From Megasphaera lornae (GTDB taxonomy: Bacteria; Bacillota; Negativicutes; Veillonellales; Megasphaeraceae): a stretch of DNA of 64,000 bases. Made by a program: the position numbers and the translations under genes. Of the stretch, positions 7,900-16,454 are shown piece by piece (the stretch's first letter is position 1; the number at the start of each line of letters is the position of its first letter). Location of the stretch: NCBI RefSeq assembly GCF_000214495.1, contig NZ_AFIJ01000033.1:1-64000 (forward strand), given 5' to 3'. The notes below the pieces were generated by a model. That model saw only the letters and a list, made by a program, of their open reading frames with translations. It searched no databases and was not told where the DNA came from.

Positions 7900-8925
7900 T
7901 TATGCCAAGCCTTTAGCGGCAATAAATTGAATCAAGTCGATCATCCGGCGGGCATATCCCCATTCATTATCATACCAGGCAACCACTTTGACCAGCCCTT
8001 CTTCCATGACCATATTTAAGGGCAGATCAATCGTCACCGTATGTTCGTTGCCGCGATAATCTACGGAAACCAGTTCGTCTTCATTGGTGTCAATAATGCC
8101 GGCATACTTTCCGGCCGCCGCCCCGACAAAGGCGGCATTTAATTCCGCAAGCGTAATGTCTTTCTTCCGTAATTCCGCCACCAGGTCGATAATGGACACA
8201 TCCGGGGTCGGCACGCGCACGGCATGGCATTTCAATTTGCCGGCAAATTGCGGCAAGACTTTGGTAATCGCTTCGGCGGCCCCGGTCGTGGTGGGAATAA
8301 TGGACATGCCGGCCGCCCGCGCCCGGCGTAAATCGCGATGAGATACGTCCAAAATTTTCTGATCCGTCGTATACGAGTGCACGGACGTGGTCATGCCGCG
8401 TTGTACGCCGAACGTTTCATCCAGCACATGCAAGATGGCGGCCAAGCCGCAAGTCGTGCAGGAAGCGCCGGCAATGACGTGATGCTTGGCCGGATCGTAC
8501 GTATCTTCATTGGCCCCCAAGACGAGGGTGACGTCGTCAATGGTGGACGGGGACGTAATGATGACTTTTTTGACCGTACCGCCCAACGGCAGTCGCGCCT
8601 GTGAAGACGGGGCGACTCTGCCGGCGTATTGTCCGGACGCTTCCAGGACGATTTCCGCGCCCAATCCCGACCAGTCCACCTGCTTGCAATCTTTTTCCTG
8701 AAACAGCGGATAGGCTTTGCCGTCGACCAGTATATGTCTTTCATCATAGGTCACGCGCGGCGGAAAAATACCGTAAATACTGTCATATTTCAACAAATGC
8801 GCCATTTGTTTGGGCGATCCCACATCATTGATTGCCACAATTTCTATCGTGTCCGCATACGACTGTGCCAATTTAAACACACTGCGACCGATACGGCCGA
8901 AGCCGTTAATTCCGATTTTTACCAT
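7900..8925 (-). CDS. gap: Glyceraldehyde-3-phosphate dehydrogenase, paralogue 1 (variant active-site segment)
   Basis: This 341-residue GAPDH has the Rossmann GINGFGRIGR motif, an acidic residue at the adenosine-ribose position (Asp34 in AINDVG) and C-terminal WYDNEWGY. The catalytic pair is present (Cys156 and His183, HSYT), but the usual SCTTNCLAP reads SCTTCGLAA, replacing the conserved Asn and second Cys. The region after the active site reads DVSHRD, close to the A-S-H-R-D form of plastid/cyanobacterial NADP-using enzymes rather than the glycolytic DGPHKD. It is 30 nt upstream of pgk and downstream of a second, quite different gapdh. I infer the two copies differ in cofactor or direction; which one is catabolic is not decidable here. 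Confidence 0.93.
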   Translation of the reverse strand: MVKIGINGFGRIGRSVFKLAQSYADTIEIVAINDVGSPKQMAHLLKYDSIYGIFPPRVTYDERHILVDGKAYPLFQEKDCKQVDWSGLGAEIVLEASGQYAGRVAPSSQARLPLGGTVKKVIITSPSTIDDVTLVLGANEDTYDPAKHHVIAGASCTTCGLAAILHVLDETFGVQRGMTTSVHSYTTDQKILDVSHRDLRRARAAGMSIIPTTTGAAEAITKVLPQFAGKLKCHAVRVPTPDVSIIDLVAELRKKDITLAELNAAFVGAAAGKYAGIIDTNEDELVSVDYRGNEHTVTIDLPLNMVMEEGLVKVVAWYDNEWGYARRMIDLIQFIAAKGLA

Positions 8926-9097
8926 CTTCTACATCCTTTCCTTCCGGTATTTATATCATACGTATCGCCGCCCCCGCAGCTCCCGCGCTGCGGCGACGAC
9001 CTGCGCAACAGGTTGTACACGTATATATCGTTTCGGCGGCATACGACCGACGGCGACTGCCGTGCGTATCCGCTTTGCTGCCGCTTTCCCGACCGTA

Positions 9098-10114
9098 TCA
9101 GGCCAAGCCTTTTGCGGCAATATAGGCGGCCAAATCATTGACTCGCAGCGAGTAGCCCCATTCGTTATCGTACCAGGCCACGACTTTCACCATCGTCCGA
9201 TCCGCCACATCCGTTTCCAAGGCGGCTACAATCGCGCTGTGAGGGTCGCTGATATAATCCGAAGAAACCGTCGGATCGGCAGTATAGGCCAGAATCCCCC
9301 GTAACGGGCCGTCCGCCCATTTTTTCAACGCCCGATTGACTTCTTCAATCGTCACGGGGCGGGCAACAATGGCCGCCAAATCGGTCATCGACACATTCGG
9401 GGTCGGTACGCGCAAGGCCATGCCGCTGAATTTCCCCGCCAATTCCGGCAATACGGCGGCCACCGCTTTGGCCGCTCCGGTGGAAGTGGGAATAATGGAC
9501 TGCGTGGCGCAACGGGCACGCCGTAAATCTTTGTGTACGCCGTCGACTAATTGCTGATCGTTCGTGTAGGAATGAACGGTCGTCATCATGCCCCGCACAA
9601 TGCCGAATTCCCGCGATAATACTTTGGCTACCGGCGCCAAACAATTGGTCGTGCAGGAAGCATTGGAAAGGATCTGATCATGCGCCGGGTCATACGTTTC
9701 TTCATTGACCCCCATGACGATCGTTTTGTCTACCCCTTTTCCGGGAGCCGTAATAATGACTTTTTTAGCGCCGCCCTGCAAATGTTTGCCGGCCGTTTCC
9801 CGGTCCCGAAATTTGCCGGTCGATTCTACGACAATATCCACTTGATTGTCCCGCCACGGAATCGCCGCCGGATCTGTATGGTTGGTAACGGGAATATAGC
9901 GTCCGTCAATGACCAGCGCCTGTTTATCCGTATCAAAGGAAACGTCGTGATCCCACGTACCGTGTACGGTATCGAATTTTAATAAATCCGCCATAATCGG
10001 TCCTACCGAGCGATTATTGACGGCGGCAATTTCCACTTCCGCATGTGCCAACGAAGTCCGAAAGGTACATCTGCCGATACGACCGAAGCCGCTAATGCCG
10101 ATTTTTACTGCCAT
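9098..10114 (-). CDS. gap: Glyceraldehyde-3-phosphate dehydrogenase, paralogue 2
   Basis: This 338-residue GAPDH carries the canonical SCTTNCLAP motif with Cys154 and His181. The residue that usually contacts the NAD ribose as Asp is Asn34 here (AVNNRS), and the cofactor-region motif is DGVHKD instead of DGPHKD; both changes are of the kind seen in GapB-like enzymes able to use NADP. It is the first gene of the glycolytic cluster, with SD GAGGAGG and a candidate promoter upstream, and is separated by 172 nt from the other gapdh. NADP use is an inference. Confidence 0.95.
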   Translation of the reverse strand: MAVKIGISGFGRIGRCTFRTSLAHAEVEIAAVNNRSVGPIMADLLKFDTVHGTWDHDVSFDTDKQALVIDGRYIPVTNHTDPAAIPWRDNQVDIVVESTGKFRDRETAGKHLQGGAKKVIITAPGKGVDKTIVMGVNEETYDPAHDQILSNASCTTNCLAPVAKVLSREFGIVRGMMTTVHSYTNDQQLVDGVHKDLRRARCATQSIIPTSTGAAKAVAAVLPELAGKFSGMALRVPTPNVSMTDLAAIVARPVTIEEVNRALKKWADGPLRGILAYTADPTVSSDYISDPHSAIVAALETDVADRTMVKVVAWYDNEWGYSLRVNDLAAYIAAKGLA

Positions 10115-10174
10115 TATACATCCTCCTCACAGCGCACATAATTATACGCCTATGTATTCATAATTCCACTATAA

Positions 10175-10203
10175 AATATACACGTATAATCCGCTCTTGT
10201 AAA
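10175..10203 (-). promoter_or_regulatory. Candidate promoter of the gap-gap-pgk-tpiA operon
   Basis: The minus strand has TTTACA (10198-10203), 17 nt, TATATT (10175-10180), about 60 nt upstream of the first gapdh start. No second operator-like palindrome was obvious. Confidence 0.5.
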
Positions 10204-10247
10204 CGATTCTATAAAAATCTCCTCCAAAAATACAGCCGTTTGCAGGT

Positions 10248-10279
10248 AAAAAAAGCCCTCTGTCCGAGGAACAGAGGGC
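10248..10279 (-). terminator. Intrinsic terminator of the cupin gene
   Basis: Stem GCCCTCTGT/ACAGAGGGC with a 7-nt loop is followed by T7 on the minus strand, 14 nt after the cupin stop. It isolates this gene from the glycolytic operon. Confidence 0.9.
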
Positions 10280-10293
10280 CGGAAAAAGCGTGC

Positions 10294-10698
10294 TTATTTA
10301 TTTTCAATTAAGGTTACAAAGACAATACTGTCGGCGGCGGCAACGGCCTGAATGTAATTTTGCCCGTTGAATTTCAGCATTTTTCCGGGGACGACTTCAT
10401 AATTTTCTTTGCCGTTAATGCACACGTTCATTTGTCCTTTGACTACGGTAAAGAGAACGGTGTCCCCCGGATGATGATGGCGGGGAATTACGTCGCCTCG
10501 TTGCAAAACTTTTTTTACCACTTTAAACGACGACTCATTAAATACCAACCCCGTTTTTTCTCCTATAACGGCATGCGCGGCGGTCGTTGCCCGCGCCGTC
10601 GCATCGACCGTCGGTGTGGCGGCCCACGCACTGCCGACGACCGGTGCTGAAATGGTCGCCGTAACGGCTAAAACGGAAAGAACTTTTTTTAAATTCAT
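10294..10698 (-). CDS. Secreted small cupin-domain protein, probably iron-regulated
   Basis: The 134-residue product begins with a Sec signal peptide (basic MNLKK, hydrophobic core, SAWA-A cleavage site near residue 27), so it acts outside the cytoplasm, likely in the periplasm. The rest is one cupin_2 barrel: RHHHPGDTVLFTVVKG carries the metal-binding histidines, then VVPGKMLKF. The start has SD AAGGAGG. A near-perfect Fur box lies just upstream of the SD, and terminators flank the gene, so it is a single-gene unit. The substrate is unknown; a role in metal homeostasis is an inference from the operator alone. Confidence 0.85.
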   Translation of the reverse strand: MNLKKVLSVLAVTATISAPVVGSAWAATPTVDATARATTAAHAVIGEKTGLVFNESSFKVVKKVLQRGDVIPRHHHPGDTVLFTVVKGQMNVCINGKENYEVVPGKMLKFNGQNYIQAVAAADSIVFVTLIENK

Positions 10699-10717
10699 GC
10701 TGCATTTCCTCCTTATA

Positions 10718-10732
10718 TAATAATCATTATCA
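10718..10732 (-). promoter_or_regulatory. Fur-box-like operator upstream of the cupin gene
   Basis: The minus strand reads TGATAATGATTATTA, matching the 15-mer Fur/PerR-type core TGATAATNATTATCA at all but one base. It lies 20 nt upstream of the ATG, abutting the SD, and is extended by further ATAAT/ATTAT half sites to about 10745. Iron repression is a reasonable inference; PerR or Zur binding is not excluded. Confidence 0.7.
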
Positions 10733-10793
10733 TAATAATGATATCATGCGCCGCCCTTTTCCGTCAATACACGACAACCGGCGCACCGCCGAT

Positions 10794-10827
10794 AAAAAAA
10801 TGAACCGGACCGCCCTGTCCGGTTCAT
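10794..10827 (-). terminator. Intrinsic terminator after the 180-aa hypothetical gene
   Basis: An 11-bp perfect stem (ATGAACCGGAC/GTCCGGTTCAT) with a 6-nt loop is followed by T7 on the minus strand. Confidence 0.9.
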
Positions 10828-10891
10828 CGCTTTGTCCGGTGCACGACCGCCGTGTTATCGGCGACCGTCTTGCCGCTTTTTCACCCGTTTT

Positions 10892-11434
10892 TTATTCTTC
10901 CGTCACATCTTGCCAATAATGAGCCGCCTGCAGCGCTTTCGCTTCCGCCTCCGGAAAAATATCGCCGATGACGTCACTTAAATCAACCTTGCGTACACCG
11001 TCAATCTGCACGGCTATATACGGCTTTTTTAAGTCCGTTTCTCCCAGTTCTTCCCGCAATTCATTGCTTTCTTTTTGCCAAATATTATCAAACCGATGTT
11101 GCCGCGGATCATAAATAAATTCGCACCGCGTACTCGTATATAACTGTAACCCGTCCATGGTCTTTATTTTGCTTTCTCCCAAACGGGCACCGCGCCGAAT
11201 ATCAATAGCCAGTACCCGATACGGCAATGGCGGCAGTACTTGGTCTTGTAACGCCGTAACGGCTTGCAGCAGATCGGCAACCGGGGCCGTTTCGTCCTCC
11301 GTCAACCGCTTGCCGTCCAAGTAGTAGACGCCGTTTTCACAGGTCAGGACATGATGTCCCAATGAAGATTCTATGCTGTATCCGTCCTGTACGGTTATTT
11401 TAAAATATTCTTTTTGTAACGGTGTTAAATCCAT
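10892..11434 (-). CDS. Hypothetical protein, 180 aa
   Basis: I do not recognise this family. The start at 11434 is preferred because SD GGAGGGAG lies immediately upstream; a GTG six codons earlier would bury the SD inside the gene. The product is acidic and soluble-looking, with no signal peptide, membrane segment or cysteine cluster. The middle has a strand-rich portion (YRVLAIDIRRGARLGESKI) and the C terminus a helical acidic tail. It ends before a strong terminator and lies about 100 nt after the P1-peptidase gene, so it may be the last gene of that operon or independent. The codon use looks like that of the neighbours, supporting a real gene. Confidence 0.75.
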   Translation of the reverse strand: MDLTPLQKEYFKITVQDGYSIESSLGHHVLTCENGVYYLDGKRLTEDETAPVADLLQAVTALQDQVLPPLPYRVLAIDIRRGARLGESKIKTMDGLQLYTSTRCEFIYDPRQHRFDNIWQKESNELREELGETDLKKPYIAVQIDGVRKVDLSDVIGDIFPEAEAKALQAAHYWQDVTEE

Positions 11435-11537
11435 GATATAATCTCCCTCCACGCGCGTGTCCGCATTTTTAATAATTTATCTCAATTATTGTTTTCAGTA
11501 TAGCATATTTACCTTGCCGACGCACGTGAAAAACGGA

Positions 11538-12515
11538 TTATTTATTTTTTATCAGGTCCCGGCGCGCCGGAATTCCGTAGGCGCCCGTCGCACAGCGGAC
11601 CGCCCGCCGCACGGCACAGGTCACCGCATAAGAAGCGAGGATTCCCATTTCATCTACGGAGGCCGGCACCTTGCCGACCGAAGCGGCGTATATTGAATCG
11701 CCGTCGGCTGTCGTATTCACCGGCGAAACGGCTCGCACCAGACCGTTGGACGCCATGGCGGCGACTTTTTTCATTTGTGTTTTCGTGCCGCCGCCATTGG
11801 TGATCACCGCACCGATGGTAGTATTTTCTACCGTGCCCGTAAAAATGGTCGACACGGCTTCCATGTGTTCCCATACATACTGTTGTGTCGAAGCCAACGC
11901 GCCGCCGTCCGGCGTTCGCAATCCGGCCAACACGGTATTTTTCTCCGACAAGACATCGCCCAAGGCGTTGACAACCATGACGGCTCCCACTTGCAGCGCG
12001 CCGGATTGCACTGCAAACATGCCCAGTCCCGCTTTCATCATGCGTGAAACGCCGGCAATTTTTCCGACGGAAGCCCCCGTACCCGCTCCGTAATTGCCTT
12101 CTTGCGGAGCGTTTTCTTCACTATGCCGACACGCGGCATAGCCCATGGCCGCATCCGGATAGACAATGTCGCCGCAGGGTAAATCAAAAATGCAGGAGCC
12201 CACTACCAACGGAACGGGGCCGCAGCGTGTCGCAAACCCCACCCCCTGTTCTTGTAAATACCGCATCACCCCGTCGGCGGCCGCCAACCCGAAAGCGCTG
12301 CCGCCGCTGAGCAATACGGCGTGAACGGTTTCCGCCGTCGCCACGGGATCAAGTAATGCCGTTTCCCTGCTTGCCGGAGCACCGCCGCGAATATCAACAC
12401 TGCACACGGCGCCGTGCGGAAACAGCAGCACGGTACACCCCGTTCCGCCCCGGGTGTTTTCCGCATTGCCGATCCGCACGCCCTGTATTGCTTGTAATGA
12501 AATTTCCTGTATCAT
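11538..12515 (-). CDS. P1-family (S58/DmpA-like) autocleaving peptidase
   Basis: The 325-residue protein belongs to the DmpA/BapA/NylC family of Ntn-fold aminopeptidases, which activate by self-cleavage. Family features are the early VRIGNAEN-TRGGTGCTV, the SGGSAFGLAAADGV segment, GYAACR and, decisively, ENTTIGAVITN, where cleavage is expected between Asn231 and Thr232 to expose the nucleophilic Thr. No signal peptide is seen, so it is probably cytoplasmic. Substrates in the family are beta-peptides, D-aminoacyl peptides or linear amides; which applies here is unknown. It starts 12 nt after dcd ends (SD AAGGA) and is the last member of the operon beginning at 18127. Confidence 0.9.
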   Translation of the reverse strand: MIQEISLQAIQGVRIGNAENTRGGTGCTVLLFPHGAVCSVDIRGGAPASRETALLDPVATAETVHAVLLSGGSAFGLAAADGVMRYLQEQGVGFATRCGPVPLVVGSCIFDLPCGDIVYPDAAMGYAACRHSEENAPQEGNYGAGTGASVGKIAGVSRMMKAGLGMFAVQSGALQVGAVMVVNALGDVLSEKNTVLAGLRTPDGGALASTQQYVWEHMEAVSTIFTGTVENTTIGAVITNGGGTKTQMKKVAAMASNGLVRAVSPVNTTADGDSIYAASVGKVPASVDEMGILASYAVTCAVRRAVRCATGAYGIPARRDLIKNK

Positions 12516-12527
12516 CGTTGTCCGTCC

Positions 12528-13052
12528 TTATTTTTTCTTAAAATCTTTCCATAACATACTGGCCTGAATACCCGTATTGTTTTGATATTTACCTTCTTTA
12601 TACCGGTCATATTCGCCGTCAATGTCATGGTAATAAATTTGGCAAATTTCCACATCCGGATAAATGCGAATGGGCTGCACACAAAAAATTTCCAATGTCC
12701 AATATCCGGCAAAGCCTACATCACCGAAACCGGCCGTCACATGAATGAACACGCCCAACCGCCCTACGGAAGAGCGGCCTTCCAGCATGGGAATATAGCC
12801 GTCCGTTTTCGTGTACTCGTTCGTTCGTCCTAAATATAAAATATTGGGCTGTAACACATAACCGCTTGCAGGAATATGTATCTTGCGCGTGCTGTTGGGC
12901 TTCGCCATATCCAATTCCGTATGTTCATATACTAACAGTTCGTTGTGCAAGGAAAGATTATAGCTGTTCGGATTAATTCGCTTCGGATCAAAAGGTTCTA
13001 TTTGAATTTCCTTGCCTAAATGTTTGAAAATTTCTTTCCCTGATAAAATCAT
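12528..13052 (-). CDS. dcd: dCTP deaminase
   Basis: This enzyme deaminates dCTP to dUTP (or directly to dUMP in bifunctional relatives), feeding dTTP synthesis. The 174-residue protein shows the trimeric dUTPase-like fold signature EGRSSVGRLGVFIHVTAGFGD and the catalytic glutamate in YWTLEIF. I cannot separate mono- from bifunctional forms by eye. Its ATG overlaps the stop of the TPR-protein gene by ATGA, indicating coupled translation, with SD AAAGGAG inside the upstream gene. Confidence 0.93.
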   Translation of the reverse strand: MILSGKEIFKHLGKEIQIEPFDPKRINPNSYNLSLHNELLVYEHTELDMAKPNSTRKIHIPASGYVLQPNILYLGRTNEYTKTDGYIPMLEGRSSVGRLGVFIHVTAGFGDVGFAGYWTLEIFCVQPIRIYPDVEICQIYYHDIDGEYDRYKEGKYQNNTGIQASMLWKDFKKK

Positions 13053-14323
13053 ATGCCCACTCCTTTATCGACGCTCCCGTCCGGCAACGACTGTATATGA
13101 ACCGCACGTCGAGCCGCGGCGCCACCTTCCGGACAAGACAGATAAAACGTAACCGGCTGTCCCTTGTGCCAAGGATGCCGGGCCGTTTCTTCTTTGCCGA
13201 AAAAAAATTCTTCTCCCGTATAAAGGCGCACAAAACCGCCGGTTTCTGCAGGCAACAGACGTGCAATGCTGCCGGTATACAACGGTTCGCCGGCATGTGC
13301 CGTCGTACGCCAAAATGAAAACAACGCGGTTTGTAATTCGTCCGGCGTAAGGACGGGAAAGGGACTCTGCCGGACACGTTGCCGCAAGGCCTCTTCCATA
13401 TGCCAATGTTTTTTCTCCCGCCAATAGACGGTCCATGCCTCATGCCAATATGCGGTTTGCATATCCTGCCGGTTTCGTAAAAGCGTTGCCAATTCCGTTA
13501 AAACATGTATTTTAGCCGTTACTTCTCCCGGCGCCAGCATGGCCATACTGCCGTACTGTAAGGCTTTACGGTCGTCTTTTTTCCGGACGGCCGCATACAT
13601 CAACCCGCGATAAACAATCCAGTGCCGACTGTAGCGCAGCAACGCCTGAAATTCTCTTTCGCTGCGGTCCGTTTGTCCTTGCAATAGATGACAATACGCA
13701 ATCCGGTAAGAAAACCAAATGTCATTATTGTTATGGCATTCGGGAAACCGCCGCAGCGCTTCTTCACACAAAGCGATACAGCGGTCATATTGTTTTAATT
13801 TTACGGCATACTTGGTTTTTAACGCATACCATTTTTCCCGCGGCGATTGCGTGCAGGATAATATGCCTTCGCCGTCGGCATGACAGGCATTCGCCGCCAA
13901 TAGCTCCGGATCCAACGCCGATATATAGCGATCCCGTTCGGCGTGAGAAAGGTGCGGATCCCCCTGAAAAGTCTGCAACAGATGCCACACGGTCCGTTCA
14001 TACGGCGTATACGGACTTTGCCGACAATACTGCAGAATCGACCGCACGGCCCGAAAGTATACGTCGCGGTTTCCCGCTTCCCGCCGAAACGGCAAAATAT
14101 ACGCATAATACACGCACCAACCGTATACCCGTCCCAGTCTCTCATCCTGCGGCCACCGCAATAACCCTTCCCGAGCTACGCCATGTCCCGCTTCATACTG
14201 CCGCAATTTTTGCAGACTGTACGCATAGGTATAATAGTCTTGTCGTCGCCAATGTCGCCGATCTTGTTTCGCATAGGCGGCAACAATCGCCGTGTAATCC
14301 GTCTTGGCATTATCGTTTCGCAT
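13049..14323 (-). CDS. TPR-like protein with C-terminal cold-shock-like domain
   Basis: I do not recognise a named family. The 424-residue product is built of helical repeats: segments such as LKQYDRCIALCEEALRRFPE, WFSYRIAYCHLLQGQTDRSE and DRKALQYGSMAMLAPGEV look like TPR units over residues 20-320. The last 75 or so residues look like a cold-shock/S1-type OB fold: GSIARLLPAETGGFVRLYTG, then EEFFFGKEE, then a GQPVTFYLS strand and a closing ARRAVHI. That would give nucleic-acid binding next to a protein-binding scaffold. The start at 14323 has a better SD (GGAG) than the in-frame ATG at 14344. It overlaps topB upstream by 14 nt and dcd downstream by 4 nt. Confidence 0.8.
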   Translation of the reverse strand: MRNDNAKTDYTAIVAAYAKQDRRHWRRQDYYTYAYSLQKLRQYEAGHGVAREGLLRWPQDERLGRVYGWCVYYAYILPFRREAGNRDVYFRAVRSILQYCRQSPYTPYERTVWHLLQTFQGDPHLSHAERDRYISALDPELLAANACHADGEGILSCTQSPREKWYALKTKYAVKLKQYDRCIALCEEALRRFPECHNNNDIWFSYRIAYCHLLQGQTDRSEREFQALLRYSRHWIVYRGLMYAAVRKKDDRKALQYGSMAMLAPGEVTAKIHVLTELATLLRNRQDMQTAYWHEAWTVYWREKKHWHMEEALRQRVRQSPFPVLTPDELQTALFSFWRTTAHAGEPLYTGSIARLLPAETGGFVRLYTGEEFFFGKEETARHPWHKGQPVTFYLSCPEGGAAARRAVHIQSLPDGSVDKGVGI

Positions 14324-16454
14324 CCGCCGGTCTCCGTTCTTCATATATGCCGGGAACCCCGTGTATATCCTTCACCGTAAACCTGCAGGAAGGCTGATTG
14401 CAAGCCCAAAATATTCCGTACGGGCCGTTTTTACGCTGTAATGTTCCCTGACATTGCGGGCAAATATATTCTGTATTACGGTCCGGCCGCGACGCCGCCG
14501 ACGATGCGGCGGCCGTTGTCGTATACCGACAGGACGGATAAGCGCTGCAACCGTAAAAAGCACCGAACTTTCCATGCCGAAGACGTAAAACGGCACCGCA
14601 CACGGGGCATTTCCGCGCCGCCGAGGCCGTACCGACGCCGGCAGATGCCAACAGTCGCTGTAAAAACGCAATTTGATCGGCTAAAAAAGTAGCAAGCTTT
14701 TCTTTCCCCAAACTGATTTGATGTAGCCGTTCTTCCCAAATAGCCGTTTCATCCGGATAGGACAACGCCTCCGGCAAAGAATCAATCAATACATACGCTT
14801 GGGGGCCGGGTACTAAATACCCCTTTTTGCCTTCTTCCAACAAAAATTTTCGCTCCATCAATTCTTTGATAATCGTGGCCCGAGTCGCTTCCGTCCCGAT
14901 TCCCTGTACATCTTTTAATGTTTTTTTCAAACTTTCGTCTTTTACATATTTATAAATTTCTTTCATTGCCGCCAATAATCCGGCAGCCGTAAAGCGAGCC
15001 GGCGGTTTGGTCGCTTTTTCTTCCATGCGACCGTCCGTATATACAACGTTGTCGCCTTTACGAACCTGCGGCAACGGTTGTTTTTCCGATTCGTCCGCTT
15101 TTTTTTCGCTTTCATACAGGATTTTCCATCCCGGTACGGTAACCGTCTTGCCATGTGCCACAAATAGTTCCTCGGCACAACGAATGACCAAGCGGGTTTG
15201 CTCATATTCATGAGGCGGATAAAATTGCGCCACATAGGCCTGCGCAATTAAATAGTATATCCGTTGCTGTATGGGGGTTAAGGTTTCCGCGCGGCATCGT
15301 ACGGTAGTAGGAATAATAGCATGATGTGCCGTAATTTTGCTGTCATTCCAGGCCCGACTGCAAAGGGAGGCATCGGCATTTGCCGCCCACTGCCCTAAGG
15401 AACCGCCGTGCCAAGCTTGCAAATCGGCTAAAATTTTATGCCGATCGCCGAACTGATTACGCGGCAAATACGCGCAATCCGACCGCGGATAGGTGGTCAA
15501 TTTCCGTTCATATAATTGTTGTGCCGTTTCCAATACTTCTTGCGGCTTATAGCCATACCGTTTACCGGCCGCTACTTGTAAGGCGGAAAGAGATAAGGGC
15601 AGGCACGGCATTTCTTTTTTCTTCGTTTTCTTCCGCTCTTCAATTACCCCGTGCGGCTGTTCCTGCAATTTCCGCATCACGGCCTGCACACTCGCAGCCG
15701 ACAAACACCGCCCTTCCGCATCTACGCCCGCCTGCGTATCCCGCGGTTTCCATTGTGCCGAAATAGGGCCGTTTTTATGCGTAAAAACCGCTTTTAAAAT
15801 AACATAATGAACGGGCGTGAAATTTTCCAATTCCCGTTGTCGCCGTACTACCAGGGCCAAGGTAGGCGTTTTGACCCGTCCGATAGGAAAGGTGACTTTA
15901 CCGTGTCCCTGCGCCCGCGCCGCCAACGTATAGGCCCGGGACAGATTCATTCCGATTAACCAATCGGCACGACTGCGCGCCAAAGCGGAGTCCTTTAAAT
16001 GACAAAACGTTTTATTATTTTTTAAATTGCGCAACGCTTCATGAATACTCTTTTCATCCAGCGCATTCAATAAAATCCGTTCTACCGGCTTAGTATTACC
16101 GACAAACTCCAAAATTTCATCAATTAACAATTGTCCTTCCCGATCCGGGTCGCCGGCATGTACAATAGAATCCGCTTTTTCAATTAGGGCCTTAATCACG
16201 GCAAACTGTTCTTTACTTCCCGGACTGACCAGCAATTGCCAGCGGTCGGGAATGATCGGCAAATCTTCTCTGCGCCAATACGCATATTTCGGATTGTACG
16301 CCTGCGGTTCGGCTTGCTGCAAAATATGTCCGTAGGCCCATGTTACGGCATCGTCGCCGCATTGAATCCAGCCTTTTTCTCGCCGCATTCTGCCGGGTAA
16401 ACATTTTGCCAATTCCCGTGCCATGCTCGGTTTTTCCGCAATAAATACTTTCAT
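14310..16454 (-). CDS. topB: DNA topoisomerase III (type IA)
   Basis: This is a 714-residue type IA topoisomerase, which breaks and passes single DNA strands and resolves recombination or replication intermediates. Residues begin MKVFIAEKPSMA, followed by the TOPRIM metal motif GDPDREGQ, and the catalytic tyrosine in TTYPRSDCAYL. Two C-terminal four-cysteine zinc ribbons (CPVCG..CSAYPSC and CPQCQ..CNQPSC) follow. The start was set at 16454 where the family N terminus lies; it overlaps the OLD-type gene by ATGA, so the two are translationally coupled. Confidence 0.95.
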   Translation of the reverse strand: MKVFIAEKPSMARELAKCLPGRMRREKGWIQCGDDAVTWAYGHILQQAEPQAYNPKYAYWRREDLPIIPDRWQLLVSPGSKEQFAVIKALIEKADSIVHAGDPDREGQLLIDEILEFVGNTKPVERILLNALDEKSIHEALRNLKNNKTFCHLKDSALARSRADWLIGMNLSRAYTLAARAQGHGKVTFPIGRVKTPTLALVVRRQRELENFTPVHYVILKAVFTHKNGPISAQWKPRDTQAGVDAEGRCLSAASVQAVMRKLQEQPHGVIEERKKTKKKEMPCLPLSLSALQVAAGKRYGYKPQEVLETAQQLYERKLTTYPRSDCAYLPRNQFGDRHKILADLQAWHGGSLGQWAANADASLCSRAWNDSKITAHHAIIPTTVRCRAETLTPIQQRIYYLIAQAYVAQFYPPHEYEQTRLVIRCAEELFVAHGKTVTVPGWKILYESEKKADESEKQPLPQVRKGDNVVYTDGRMEEKATKPPARFTAAGLLAAMKEIYKYVKDESLKKTLKDVQGIGTEATRATIIKELMERKFLLEEGKKGYLVPGPQAYVLIDSLPEALSYPDETAIWEERLHQISLGKEKLATFLADQIAFLQRLLASAGVGTASAARKCPVCGAVLRLRHGKFGAFYGCSAYPSCRYTTTAAASSAASRPDRNTEYICPQCQGTLQRKNGPYGIFWACNQPSCRFTVKDIHGVPGIYEERRPADAKR

